Positions 1 to 8,403 of a DNA stretch of 60,688 nt are shown piece after piece. The notes below the pieces were generated by a model. It was not told where the DNA came from. It was given only the letters and a program-made list of their open reading frames with translations, and ran no database searches. Position 1 is the first letter of the stretch; the number at the start of each line of letters is the position of its first letter. The position numbers were made by a program, and so were the translations under genes. This stretch comes from a virus. The stretch is from the IMG/VR virus record IMGVR_UViG_3300023196_001456, positions 1-60,688 of that record, one strand, 5' to 3'.

Positions 1-34
1 GTTGGCTGAATGCAAAAACTATAAACTTTTTCAT
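1..34 (-). CDS. Start of a leftward gene running off the window (partial)
   Basis: An ATG (complement of 32-34) opens a leftward reading frame of 11 codons, MKKFIVFAFSQ, that leaves the window. It follows an A-rich leader like those of neighbouring genes and lies just beyond the terminator of the DUF932 gene. The basic-then-hydrophobic start could be a signal peptide. Too little is visible to assign a function. Confidence 0.35.
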   Translation of the reverse strand, partial: MKKFIVFAFSQ

Positions 35-57
35 TTTTCTTTGGTGTTAAAGGTTAT

Positions 58-104
58 AAAAATAGAAGGCCTAAGAGAAAACTCTTAGTTGGTTGGCCTT
101 CTAT
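58..104 (-). terminator. Intrinsic terminator after the DUF932 gene
   Basis: Two nested hairpins: an outer 10-bp stem ATAGAAGGCC (62-71) with GGCCTTCTAT (95-104), and an inner 6-bp stem TAAGAG/CTCTTA around AAAA. Read leftward it is followed by five Us (58-62). It closes the leftward transcription unit that ends with the gene at 166-1020. Confidence 0.8.
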
Positions 105-165
105 AATTAATAGTCTTCACTTCTACTACTAACGTAAAAGCAAAAACAAGCTAACAATATTGCTA

Positions 166-1020
166 TTACAAAATGCATTCATCAATTATAATGCTTTGCT
201 TTTCTAGTTCTTCATCAATTTCAATTGTTTGTCCATTGATACCTACTAGCTCCCATTTTTCAGTATTAGTTGTTTGATTATTTACAACATCAGACATCAT
301 AAAATCATGAAAGTTCTGAGAATCTTGTAACCAATCTCTTGGTGTAGATAGTTTTAATGCATGTGTTACATGATTATAAAAACTCCAAGCATTGTTATCA
401 TCTGTCAAGTAATCATAAGAAGGTTTATTAATTTCTTTCTTAATGATAGATACCTGTGAAGACGTTATAATTTCTTCATCTATAAATAGTCTACCAACTA
501 AAGCTGCTTGCTCTGTTTTACTTAACAATGTAGACTTCAATGCATCTCTATCTTTAAGAATACGTGAATAATGAACTTCACCATTCTTGATCTGATTGCT
601 CAGCTGCATTTTAATATCATGACTTGCGGATCCTGTGTGTTTCCTTTTAAAGTTCATCATATCTCCGGCTACCATACCGTTGTTACATACCATAACATAT
701 GCACCAATTGCACACTGAAATCTTGTACTCTTATCATAAGAGTTTGTCCAGGCAAACATCATCCCTAATTCTCTTTCTTTAGAGATATCTTCATCAGTAG
801 TCTGAGAAGGATAGATATGATATATGCCTTGTGCTACATTGGCATTCATGTTTGCTCTATATAATTCTTTACGAATAGTAAATCCACTATTCTCCAATAA
901 ATTTTTTGTGTCATCTATCACTTGTTTATGTGATATGACTGTATAACTCTTACCGTGTTTAGGTAAAGGTTGACTTTCTAAATAATTTTGTGTTGTTTCT
1001 ACTGCTCTTTTATAACGCAT
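166..1020 (-). CDS. DUF932 (phage/plasmid-like) protein
   Basis: 284 aa. The middle of the protein (AYVMVCNNGMVAGD, about residues 107-120) and the later WSFYNHVTHALKL...DWLQDSQNFHDF segment (about 212-240) match the DUF932 family, found in many phages and plasmids. The family has no established biochemical role; its position in replication/recombination regions suggests a part in DNA metabolism. It is the last complete gene of the leftward block and is followed by a strong terminator. Confidence 0.8.
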   Translation of the reverse strand: MRYKRAVETTQNYLESQPLPKHGKSYTVISHKQVIDDTKNLLENSGFTIRKELYRANMNANVAQGIYHIYPSQTTDEDISKERELGMMFAWTNSYDKSTRFQCAIGAYVMVCNNGMVAGDMMNFKRKHTGSASHDIKMQLSNQIKNGEVHYSRILKDRDALKSTLLSKTEQAALVGRLFIDEEIITSSQVSIIKKEINKPSYDYLTDDNNAWSFYNHVTHALKLSTPRDWLQDSQNFHDFMMSDVVNNQTTNTEKWELVGINGQTIEIDEELEKQSIIIDECIL

Positions 1021-1070
1021 AGTTTAAACTTTTAAAGTGTAAATATAACTATTTTATATGGGATAACCAA

Positions 1071-1904
1071 TTAAAATATATATCTGATTGTTTTTATAGA
1101 AAAATACTTTGAATAAATTTCTTTAAATTCAGATAACAATCTTCCTTTATGTTCTAAAGGATATCTCATAACTCCTGATTGATTCTTAATTTCATAAGAT
1201 CTCCTCATCAACTCTCTTGCTTCCGGTTTAGCTTTAATCATTTGTTTAACGTGATTAGTTAAAGCAATGACTTCACATTTATTTTCACCAGCAGCATCTT
1301 TAACCATAGAAAAAAGATTATCATACTCTTCTTTCCATCCGGGATAAAATATTAGTGGACTGTAATTACAATGTACTTCCCAGCCCAACTTTTTGAGTCT
1401 ATTAATATCAGCTATACGGCTCTCTATCTTTTGCATCTTAGGTTCTAATATGTTAGAATATTTCTGAGGCATAAGACTAACACGTACCCGTGGTGGTTTA
1501 TTAAAGTGATTTACATCTAACTTCAATAACCCCGGATACTTAGTGGCCATAGTACTATTAAGTTGTGGGTGATCATCAAACCTTTTAAGATAATCAATCA
1601 AAGGTTCTGGCATGTGTTTCTGCATCAGTACTAAGTCTGAATTGCAGGCAATATCTACCATAGTATATATAGGATCTTGTTGATCAGGGACTTTAGTAAA
1701 TTCTCTTTCCCATTCAACAACAGACTCATAAATCTCATCAACGTTCTTGTTTACAAAAACTCTTTTACCATTGTATCTAGACATATAACAATAAGTATCT
1801 ACACAACCTCCAAAACATCCGTATATGATGTTTGGAGCTATGCAATTACTACTGTTATTATTTGTTTTGGTAATTAAAGTTTTGGTTTTCTGAACTTTAA
1901 TCAA
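1071..1904 (-). CDS. Spore photoproduct lyase-like radical SAM protein with altered cluster motif
   Basis: 277 aa. Near the N-terminus YGCFGGCVDTYCYMSR resembles the [4Fe-4S] cluster loop of spore photoproduct lyase-like radical SAM enzymes. The rest (MPEPLIDYLKRF, LPQ-type strand RVRVSLMPQKYSNILEP, LGWEVHCNYSPLIFYPGW) fits the SPL-like barrel, including the typical PLIFYPGW-type strand. Members repair UV lesions or act on other DNA or RNA substrates; the phage version's substrate is unknown. Odd feature: the spacing is C-x3-C-x4-C instead of C-x3-C-x2-C. The stop overlaps the start of nothing downstream; its own ATG overlaps the stop of the MazG-like gene (ATGA), so the two are translationally coupled. 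Family call fairly sure, activity unproven. Confidence 0.72.
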   Translation of the reverse strand: MIKVQKTKTLITKTNNNSSNCIAPNIIYGCFGGCVDTYCYMSRYNGKRVFVNKNVDEIYESVVEWEREFTKVPDQQDPIYTMVDIACNSDLVLMQKHMPEPLIDYLKRFDDHPQLNSTMATKYPGLLKLDVNHFNKPPRVRVSLMPQKYSNILEPKMQKIESRIADINRLKKLGWEVHCNYSPLIFYPGWKEEYDNLFSMVKDAAGENKCEVIALTNHVKQMIKAKPEARELMRRSYEIKNQSGVMRYPLEHKGRLLSEFKEIYSKYFSIKTIRYIF

Positions 1905-2203
1905 TGGTCTTTAACAAATTGACCATTAATCATCCGCCCTGTACGTTTTGAAATTACATTGTAAGCACTTTCTAGACATTGTTCCAAACTAATGTTTTGC
2001 ATTTTAGCTTGAATAATCAAGGTAACCATAATATCACCCATAGCATCAATGATCTCTTCACGGTCTTTAACATTGATGGCCGTGCAAAGCTCAGTTGTTT
2101 CTTCTAATGTCTTCAGTGCCTGGGCCATTGGTGTAGCTTTAGCAAGAATACCTTTCTCCATAGCCCAGTCTTCTACTGCGCATTCTAATTCAAAATAATC
2201 CAT
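1901..2203 (-). CDS. MazG-like nucleotide pyrophosphohydrolase
   Basis: 100 aa, the size of a single-domain MazG-like protein. The EExxE-type helix is LKTLEETTELCTA (about residues 30-42) and the second metal site is DAMGDIMVT (about 53-61), ending with NVISKRTGRMINGQF. Family members hydrolyse (d)NTPs or alarmones to monophosphates plus pyrophosphate; in phages they are thought to adjust nucleotide pools or ppGpp. It sits between PhoH and the radical SAM gene and overlaps the latter by four bases. Confidence 0.85.
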   Translation of the reverse strand: MDYFELECAVEDWAMEKGILAKATPMAQALKTLEETTELCTAINVKDREEIIDAMGDIMVTLIIQAKMQNISLEQCLESAYNVISKRTGRMINGQFVKDH

Positions 2204-2208
2204 ATTGT

Positions 2209-2871
2209 TTAATTGTTTTTTAATAATTCTAGTACTTCAGTCAATGATTCATGACGGTGGTTATCTTCTAGTACAACTTTATATACATGAAGAGAACTTG
2301 TAATTTTAGCAACTTCATTAATTGCAGAATAATTTTTGTCTTTTAAATCTATCTGTTGATTGTCTCCACAAAAAATCATCATTGAATCTTTACCTAATCT
2401 ACTTAAAGCCATAGAAAACTGAGACCTTGTTAAGTTCTGAAACTCATCTACAATAACAACAGAGTGATCAAATGTTCTTCCTCTAAAATGAGATAAAGAA
2501 ACCAACTCTATTTGCTCCTCAGACTCAAGCTTTTCTAAAAGCTCAGGTTTATTATAAACCTTACGCATATTAGATTTAATAGGTACCAACCAAGGTTCCA
2601 TCTTTTCTTTTTCAGAGCCAGGTAAAAAACCATTATCTTCTGTTGCCACAGTTGGCCTAGTAATAATAATCTTGTTGTATTGTCTCTTAAAAAATTGATC
2701 TAGTGCTATTTGGACAGCAAGTAGTGTTTTACCACTACCTGCGTTCCCATGTATAAAACTAAAAGGATGTTTAAGTATTTGTTCTTTTGCAGCCTTTTGT
2801 TCTTCTGATAATGTAATACTAAATCTGATAGACCCTTTAGGTGGTCTCTTTGTTATATTTGTTTTTGCCAT
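2209..2871 (-). CDS. phoH: PhoH-like ATPase
   Basis: 220 aa, a compact PhoH domain. Walker A is HGNAGSGKT (about residues 41-49), ITRPTV follows, Walker B is VVIVDEFQN (about 137-145) and the sensor-like segment is MIFCGDNQQID. PhoH proteins are RNA/DNA-associated ATPases of the SF1-like helicase fold and are common in marine and Bacteroidota phages. The start overlaps the polymerase stop by one base, indicating a polB-phoH-mazG-like operon. Confidence 0.93.
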   Translation of the reverse strand: MAKTNITKRPPKGSIRFSITLSEEQKAAKEQILKHPFSFIHGNAGSGKTLLAVQIALDQFFKRQYNKIIITRPTVATEDNGFLPGSEKEKMEPWLVPIKSNMRKVYNKPELLEKLESEEQIELVSLSHFRGRTFDHSVVIVDEFQNLTRSQFSMALSRLGKDSMMIFCGDNQQIDLKDKNYSAINEVAKITSSLHVYKVVLEDNHRHESLTEVLELLKNN

Positions 2872-4883
2872 TAGAATAGTGTTAATTGATTTGGAGCAAC
2901 ATCAATAATATTATTAATCTCTTGCTCTATAGCTTCAAGATAATATTTTTTATTAATATCATAGTTATCCCACTTAGGTTCTAATTGCATATCATTAAAT
3001 ATTGTCTGCAACCATTTACCAGCTTCTAACTGTATCTCCCTATTATCTTTCTTATTAACTTTAAGAATCTTTACACCGGATTTAGATATAAAATATCTAT
3101 TAATCTTCTGTAATTTTTCTTCATCAAATATACCATTCTTTATTTGTCTAGCAACCTGTTGCCAATCACCTTTTGATTTTCCACCAATACAATAATCTAA
3201 TATGTTTTTATTTGTATCAATATAATCTTCAGGTAACATATCATGAACAAAGTAATGATAGATTGCTTTTGGTATAACAAGTTTAGATTTATTCTTGTGT
3301 AACTGCAGGTTATGAAAATCAAATCTACCTTTAAGTTTCACCGGGGCAAAACTAAACTTATCATTCTCTACTTTAAATAAGTAATGAGGATTATCAGTTT
3401 TAAGTTTTCTCCAAGTAGATATATCTACACCAATCCACTTATTAATACCAATGTAGTTGTTAACATCACCAATGACCATCTTCTGATATTCATCATGTTC
3501 TAAATTAAGATTGGTTTTTTCTTCCCATTCTTTACATATAAGCATGTATTCATCATAAAAAGCCTTTGGTATTATAGTTTCTACACCATCTGTGTTTTGT
3601 AAAAGAGCAATAGCACCCGGTATACGCTCCATAATTTGCTCATAAAGCATCATTAGGGATAGTTGACCATTAATTGTTATTCTCATACATAACTCAGGAT
3701 CATAAAAGAAGCTGTTTTCATCATTGCTAAGACCAAAAGTAGAATTAAGTATAATCTTGTATACATAGTTCATTGGATTGCTCTTAGGAATCTTCTTACG
3801 CTCTTCAAAGAACCATTCATATTGATTACAGAATTCTTCTTTAGGGAAATGACCCGGTGACCACTTGTTTTTAATAGCCAGATTTGGATAAAAAGATGTT
3901 ACATCAGAGGACATAATCATCATATCATCATCTGGTTCATAAACACCTTTCTTTATAGCACCGTGAACACCACCTAAACCAAAGTGTGTGTTAACACCTT
4001 TATAGTTTATGTTGTATTTAAAACTCCCTTTAAGACTACCTGCATTAACTTCTAATGAAGCAAATCTATCAAACAGCACTTTAAACTCTTGAGATGAGAA
4101 AGAGATGTATGGTAATATAATATCCTTAATCTTAATTGTATCCCTATAAGTTCTCATCTGTTTGAGATCTCTTTTAGGTATATTTAAGTTTCTAGATAAA
4201 TAATAACCAAATATTTCTTTACTAATCCTAGGTTCTGAGGCACTAAACATGTTAATGCTGTATGTACTTGTCAACTCTTTTCTTAAACCTACTTGAGATC
4301 TTGATCTATTATAGATTTCTTTTGTAGACTTGACATCATTAATACAGTATTCAAGTATAGTGTCTAGATCTTTTTGAGTTCTGATTTCAGTTTCATGGTG
4401 AATAGGCATATCTAATATATTCTGCCAATCCATGCTATACTGAATCCATTTAAGACTAGAACGTTTAGCAGGATTGTCCCAATGATGCATTTTAAATAAA
4501 TCTATTTGACCTATTCTCATCTTCCATTGTGGATAATCACTAAACTCTTTGTTGTTTGATTTCTGTATACATCTCTGTGCATACTTATAAATAATATTAG
4601 CAACTAAATGACCATCAAGACCTAAACCTTCTTCATCTTTCCATTTACTAACATTATCTAATATATAATGAGTTACTTGCGCATCAAATGCTAATCCATT
4701 ATAGGATATATGCCACTCTTTATTTGTAATGTTGTCTTCTAGAAAGCTTATAAATTCTGTCTGATCATTTCTTAACCGTGATATTACAAATATCTTAGTT
4801 TCTGTAGTTTTATAATTTTCAAAAACACCAGTAAAACAATCATAAAGCGTTTCATAATCCATTACCCAGTGTTTTTTACTCAT
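2871..4883 (-). CDS. Family B DNA polymerase with 3'-5' exonuclease
   Basis: 670 aa, a small PolB. The exonuclease domain shows ExoI DYETL (residues 9-13), ExoII YNGLAFDA (about 60-67) and ExoIII YCINDVKSTKEIY (about 183-195). Polymerase motif A is SSDVTSFYPNLAI (about 325-337), motif B ILNSTFGLSND (about 377-387) and motif C QNTDGVE (about 429-435), where the usual DTDS/DTD core is NTDG. It lacks a terminal-protein segment that I can recognise, so ordinary RNA-primed replication with the phage primase is likely. Main replicative polymerase of the phage. Confidence 0.93.
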   Translation of the reverse strand: MSKKHWVMDYETLYDCFTGVFENYKTTETKIFVISRLRNDQTEFISFLEDNITNKEWHISYNGLAFDAQVTHYILDNVSKWKDEEGLGLDGHLVANIIYKYAQRCIQKSNNKEFSDYPQWKMRIGQIDLFKMHHWDNPAKRSSLKWIQYSMDWQNILDMPIHHETEIRTQKDLDTILEYCINDVKSTKEIYNRSRSQVGLRKELTSTYSINMFSASEPRISKEIFGYYLSRNLNIPKRDLKQMRTYRDTIKIKDIILPYISFSSQEFKVLFDRFASLEVNAGSLKGSFKYNINYKGVNTHFGLGGVHGAIKKGVYEPDDDMMIMSSDVTSFYPNLAIKNKWSPGHFPKEEFCNQYEWFFEERKKIPKSNPMNYVYKIILNSTFGLSNDENSFFYDPELCMRITINGQLSLMMLYEQIMERIPGAIALLQNTDGVETIIPKAFYDEYMLICKEWEEKTNLNLEHDEYQKMVIGDVNNYIGINKWIGVDISTWRKLKTDNPHYLFKVENDKFSFAPVKLKGRFDFHNLQLHKNKSKLVIPKAIYHYFVHDMLPEDYIDTNKNILDYCIGGKSKGDWQQVARQIKNGIFDEEKLQKINRYFISKSGVKILKVNKKDNREIQLEAGKWLQTIFNDMQLEPKWDNYDINKKYYLEAIEQEINNIIDVAPNQLTLF

Positions 4884-5170
4884 AACTCTGACTTTTTATA
4901 ATTATCTAAACTTGTCTGCCGTGCATCTAATATAAGATCCATTATTACATCATATATATCTTCTACAGCATTTCTTTGAGAAGAATTAAATCTTTTTTCT
5001 AACTCTCTCTCATACATCTTAGTAGCATTTATAACAGATTTAAGCTTCTGTTTTTCTGTTTGTACATGTATGTATTTTAAATTATGTGCTACTTCACCCA
5101 TGCATTTAGTAAGAGCAAGCAACATGTTCATATCCATTACATCTTCAATTTTTATTTTATTCATAAACAA
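4880..5170 (-). CDS. Small helical protein upstream of PolB
   Basis: 96 aa, charged and predicted largely helical (MLLALTKCMGEVAHNLKYIHVQTEKQKLKSV). No family recognised. It overlaps the polymerase start by four bases (ATGA), so it is probably co-translated with PolB. A terminator lies directly upstream, so a promoter for this unit or read-through is required. Confidence 0.7.
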   Translation of the reverse strand: MFMNKIKIEDVMDMNMLLALTKCMGEVAHNLKYIHVQTEKQKLKSVINATKMYERELEKRFNSSQRNAVEDIYDVIMDLILDARQTSLDNYKKSEL

Positions 5171-5180
5171 TAATTTAGGT

Positions 5181-5205
5181 AAAAAAAAAGCCCAAATTAA
5201 TGGGC
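5181..5205 (-). terminator. Intrinsic terminator downstream of the gene at 5240-5656
   Basis: Read leftward: GCCCA-TTAATT-TGGGC stem-loop (5190-5205) followed by nine Us (5181-5189). It lies between the 138-aa gene and the polB unit. Confidence 0.85.
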
Positions 5206-5239
5206 TCCTTTACATTAGTTAATAAATAGTATAGGCTAC

Positions 5240-5656
5240 TTATTGACCGGGCATGATGATTTTAGAAACTTTTGTTTCTTCAACATCTACAAAAAATTGT
5301 TTATAATCATAAGAAGATGCATTGATTGCAAATATATTGATGAAGTCTTCAATATCTTTTTTATCTGATAAATAAAATTCAGAAAAAGTATCTACTAATC
5401 TTCTTTCTTCTTTGTGTGTTTTACCTGTCTGTTGATTAGGAGTCTTAAGTCTCATGGGCTGTCCGTCATCATCTAACTTAGGGACCATGTGGTAAGATTG
5501 TTTCATCACTTTACTGATGACTGCTAAAATGCCTGACGTAGGGTCAAACATAGCTTCTGTATAAGGTGAGTCATTACTGACTGGAATCATTGTAAATGAC
5601 TTAGCATTTCTAAAACTAGAATTCACTAACATCATATTTTGTCCAATTTTTGACAT
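5240..5656 (-). CDS. Unknown 138-aa protein, separately terminated
   Basis: 138 aa, no family recognised. The N-terminal half is beta-rich (MMLVNSSFRNAKSFTMIPVSNDSPYTEAMFDPTSGILAVIS, described in pieces: strand-forming segments at about residues 8-50); the C-terminal half has acidic helices. A TAnnTTTG promoter element lies 22 nt upstream and a strong terminator 35 nt downstream. This pattern of a single gene with its own promoter and terminator suggests an abundant protein, perhaps DNA-binding. Confidence 0.75.
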   Translation of the reverse strand: MSKIGQNMMLVNSSFRNAKSFTMIPVSNDSPYTEAMFDPTSGILAVISKVMKQSYHMVPKLDDDGQPMRLKTPNQQTGKTHKEERRLVDTFSEFYLSDKKDIEDFINIFAINASSYDYKQFFVDVEETKVSKIIMPGQ

Positions 5657-5668
5657 ATTGATTTTTTT

Positions 5669-6265
5669 TTATTTAGGCAAATATACATTACATTCTTTTA
5701 ATAAAGAAAGAAATGCACCATTTTTATTAATAACTGTTTCTTTTATCAAGTCTGGCGGGCTACATAGTTCAAACACATCTTCTAAAAGTTCTACCTCAAC
5801 ATCTAGCTCATCTGCATAAAATTCATGAAATCCCTCCGGTGATAAAAATGCTTCAACAAAGTCAGAAGATTTAGAATCACTAAAGAAATCTATAATTATT
5901 ACTTTAGAATTTAAACTAAATTGAGAATAGTTTCCTTTTACAAATTTATTGAAGTCACTTTTATAGCCTGAGAAATCAAAAACAAATAAATGTTGATTAT
6001 CTCCCAGGTCTATATACTCATCAAATTTAGGATGTTTTCTTATGTATCTATTACAGAATTTATCAAATGAATCACACATTTTAACTTTGTATTCACAAAG
6101 AAATTTGTAATCATCAAAAGAGTGCACATTATCCATAGCTATATAAGTTTGCTTTGGAACATATGCCAATCCTTTCTTTAACTCTAATAAAGGATAAAGA
6201 AAGACCCTACTCTTTTGAAAATAATCTGTATACACAATACCCATACTATAATCTAACTTTTTCAA
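5669..6265 (-). CDS. Unknown 198-aa protein
   Basis: 198 aa, rich in aromatic residues (FLCEYKVKMCDSFDKFCNRYI; HLFVFDFSGYKSDF; KVIIIDFFSDSKSSDFVEAFL). The alternating hydrophobic strands and acidic helices suggest an alpha/beta fold. No family recognised. It overlaps the end of the PDDEXK nuclease gene by 20 bases, so it belongs to that operon. Confidence 0.7.
   Translation of the reverse strand: MKKLDYSMGIVYTDYFQKSRVFLYPLLELKKGLAYVPKQTYIAMDNVHSFDDYKFLCEYKVKMCDSFDKFCNRYIRKHPKFDEYIDLGDNQHLFVFDFSGYKSDFNKFVKGNYSQFSLNSKVIIIDFFSDSKSSDFVEAFLSPEGFHEFYADELDVEVELLEDVFELCSPPDLIKETVINKNGAFLSLLKECNVYLPK
5678..5685 (-). promoter_or_regulatory. Bacteroidota-type -7 element TATATTTG
   Basis: On the leftward strand TATATTTG fits TAnnTTTG and lies 22 nt before the ATG of the 138-aa gene. 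No clear TTG was seen at the -33 position. It falls inside the end of the preceding gene. Confidence 0.45.
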
Positions 6266-7244
6266 CTAAGAAATTGTAAGGTAAACTATAATTTCTTTCA
6301 TTGTAGTGATATTCTGCAGCCATTATTACATTACTTAATGCCTGCGCCCACTTATTAAGTGTAGCATCAGTAACTTCAAAAGTATAAACTTGGTTATATT
6401 TATCTATAACAACAAACTTAAACTCAATCTTATACTCATCTACATTATCAATTGTTTTCCTTATATCTTCATAAACTAGTTTACAATAAATAGCAGCCTG
6501 AAGCCAATAGTTATAAAACTCTACTGTATCATTAAAGTCAGCAATTGTTTTACCTGTAGTCTTAAGATCACATATGGTTATAAGTTTCTCATCATGATTA
6601 ACTTTATAATAATCTATGTAACCATGTAAACCAAAAGGCATTTTAGATAATGTACAACTCAGATATTTCTCTGCATGTGTTTCTATTGGATCTAAATCAA
6701 AGTCTGTTGAGACTTCTTCAAAGATTGCCATAACATCACTGTTACTTTTGATAAACTCTGCCTGCTCTGTACACTTTAATAAAGTATCTTGATCTACAAC
6801 ATCAACATTAGTATTAGACAAGAATTCCCAATAAGGTTCAAATTCTTTGTTCATAATCTTTACAATACGTTGTTCATCTGTTTTAAGAGATTGATACAAG
6901 TTCATTTCTTTGAGTGAATCCAATACTATTTCAGATGAAACATCAAACAACTTTTCTGCATCTGTATGTAAAGACATGTTCTTTAATACCTTTCTAACAC
7001 TATCTGATGGTGCTTTACCGGGTGTTATACTAAACTTGTTCTCAACATTCTCAGGTTCAAATACTAAACAATGTACAAGTTTGCCTTCTACCAAGTGTTT
7101 ATCTGTTCTAACCTCACGGTCATTTAAAATATAATCCTTATAAAATAAGGATGGTGAAAATAAAAGTTTATTTAAAGAAGAGTAGCTAAACTTAAACTTA
7201 TCATTTGAGTAAAACTGCTCTTCTTTTTCAATGTTTCTATTCAT
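6246..7244 (-). CDS. PDDEXK (RecE/exonuclease VIII-like) nuclease
   Basis: 332 aa. The N-terminal segment has FSYSSLNKLLFSPSLFYKDY and GKLVHCLVFEPE, the helix typical of RecE-type and PDDEXK_1 nucleases. The catalytic region is GYIDYYKV...ITICDLKTTG (about residues 209-230) with a later YWLQAAIYCKLVYE helix (about 244-257). Members are 5'-3' double-strand exonucleases used with annealing proteins in phage recombination; the Sak4-like ATPase and SSB-like gene of this operon are plausible partners. Overlaps the next gene upstream by eight bases. Confidence 0.85.
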   Translation of the reverse strand: MNRNIEKEEQFYSNDKFKFSYSSLNKLLFSPSLFYKDYILNDREVRTDKHLVEGKLVHCLVFEPENVENKFSITPGKAPSDSVRKVLKNMSLHTDAEKLFDVSSEIVLDSLKEMNLYQSLKTDEQRIVKIMNKEFEPYWEFLSNTNVDVVDQDTLLKCTEQAEFIKSNSDVMAIFEEVSTDFDLDPIETHAEKYLSCTLSKMPFGLHGYIDYYKVNHDEKLITICDLKTTGKTIADFNDTVEFYNYWLQAAIYCKLVYEDIRKTIDNVDEYKIEFKFVVIDKYNQVYTFEVTDATLNKWAQALSNVIMAAEYHYNERNYSLPYNFLVEKVRL

Positions 7245-8403
7245 TTATTGAGTTATTATATTCTTTTTTTAATACAAGATGTTCTAAATCAACTTTAAAT
7301 ACATCAGCTCCTGGTCCTACCATTACACGTAGACATTTATTAAGGAGTAAGAATCTGGTTTTGTCAACAGCAAATTTAGTTAATTTTCTGTCTTCTGTCA
7401 AGGCTGTGATGTATCTATTATAAGAATAAATATTATCCATACCATGACCACCTTCATATGATTTTAAACGTGATCTCATAGCTTTTACATTTACTGTATT
7501 CCAATTGTTAGTAGCTTTCATCCAATCATAATGCCACCAATACAAACTAGATACAATGTTAAATGATTTTTCTATATTACAGTTAGCTAGCATTTCAACA
7601 GCTAATGTTCTATTTTCTATATCACTACTTGTAACCATTTGTTCTATGGTATCATATTGATCATCTTCAATGATTGCTAAATCTTCATCAATTATTTCAG
7701 TTATTGCAGTATCAAATACAACAGTAGCTACAGAATTAACAACTTTATTATAATCATAAATGTTTTTCTTTTCAATTACAACTACTCTAGATCCTAGATT
7801 TGCTGCTTCATGAAAAGGTTCTGTAATTTTAAGAAATTGATCTTTCCATATCTGAGCATTGTTACTATTATGATAATAACGGTCATGGAACGCAATAATT
7901 GAGTTTTGATCCATTTCAGATAGGCTTTCTCTAAGTTCATTAAGAGCTTTATCAGTAAACATGCCTTTCTCTTTTGCTATTATACACACCCTAACAAAGT
8001 CTTTGTAATCTAAATATTTATTACTATACCAATTGTATGTAAATATAGATTCTAAAAACTTATATGATACTACGTGTATGTCTGCCTTAGCACTATCTCT
8101 AGTAATTTTACAATCAAACCTTTCCTTTAACAAATCAAACTTTTGTCTTGGTAAGTTTAATTTAGGATATCTATAGATCTTTACATTTTGTAGGTTAATA
8201 ACAGATGGTTCCTGTTTATCAGTAACTATGTTATGTAACCCAAATTTTGCAAGATCATCACCTGATAAATGGTAGTTATCACTACTCCCAACATAAAGTT
8301 CATCTGTTAGTTGTATATCAAATGCTCCAGATGTTAGTTCAACATTTTTGTTAACCGCAACATCTTCTCTTTTTAAATTAAAATTATATATCTTTTTTGT
8401 CAT
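7237..8403 (-). CDS. Unknown protein, paralogue A of the MoxR/VWA cassette
   Basis: 388 aa, no named family recognised. It shares two regions with the neighbouring protein at 8384-9436: a strand-helix-strand module (YRYPKLNLPRQKFDLLKE ... ADIHVVS, about residues 73-110) and a helical repeat (ENRTLAVEMLANCNIEKSF, about 270-288). The module order is the same in both, so they arose by tandem duplication. The C-terminal half is unique and basic. It overlaps the neighbouring stop codon region by 20 bases and is co-transcribed with MoxR and VWA genes, suggesting it is a client or adaptor of that ATPase. Confidence 0.75.
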   Translation of the reverse strand: MTKKIYNFNLKREDVAVNKNVELTSGAFDIQLTDELYVGSSDNYHLSGDDLAKFGLHNIVTDKQEPSVINLQNVKIYRYPKLNLPRQKFDLLKERFDCKITRDSAKADIHVVSYKFLESIFTYNWYSNKYLDYKDFVRVCIIAKEKGMFTDKALNELRESLSEMDQNSIIAFHDRYYHNSNNAQIWKDQFLKITEPFHEAANLGSRVVVIEKKNIYDYNKVVNSVATVVFDTAITEIIDEDLAIIEDDQYDTIEQMVTSSDIENRTLAVEMLANCNIEKSFNIVSSLYWWHYDWMKATNNWNTVNVKAMRSRLKSYEGGHGMDNIYSYNRYITALTEDRKLTKFAVDKTRFLLLNKCLRVMVGPGADVFKVDLEHLVLKKEYNNSINE

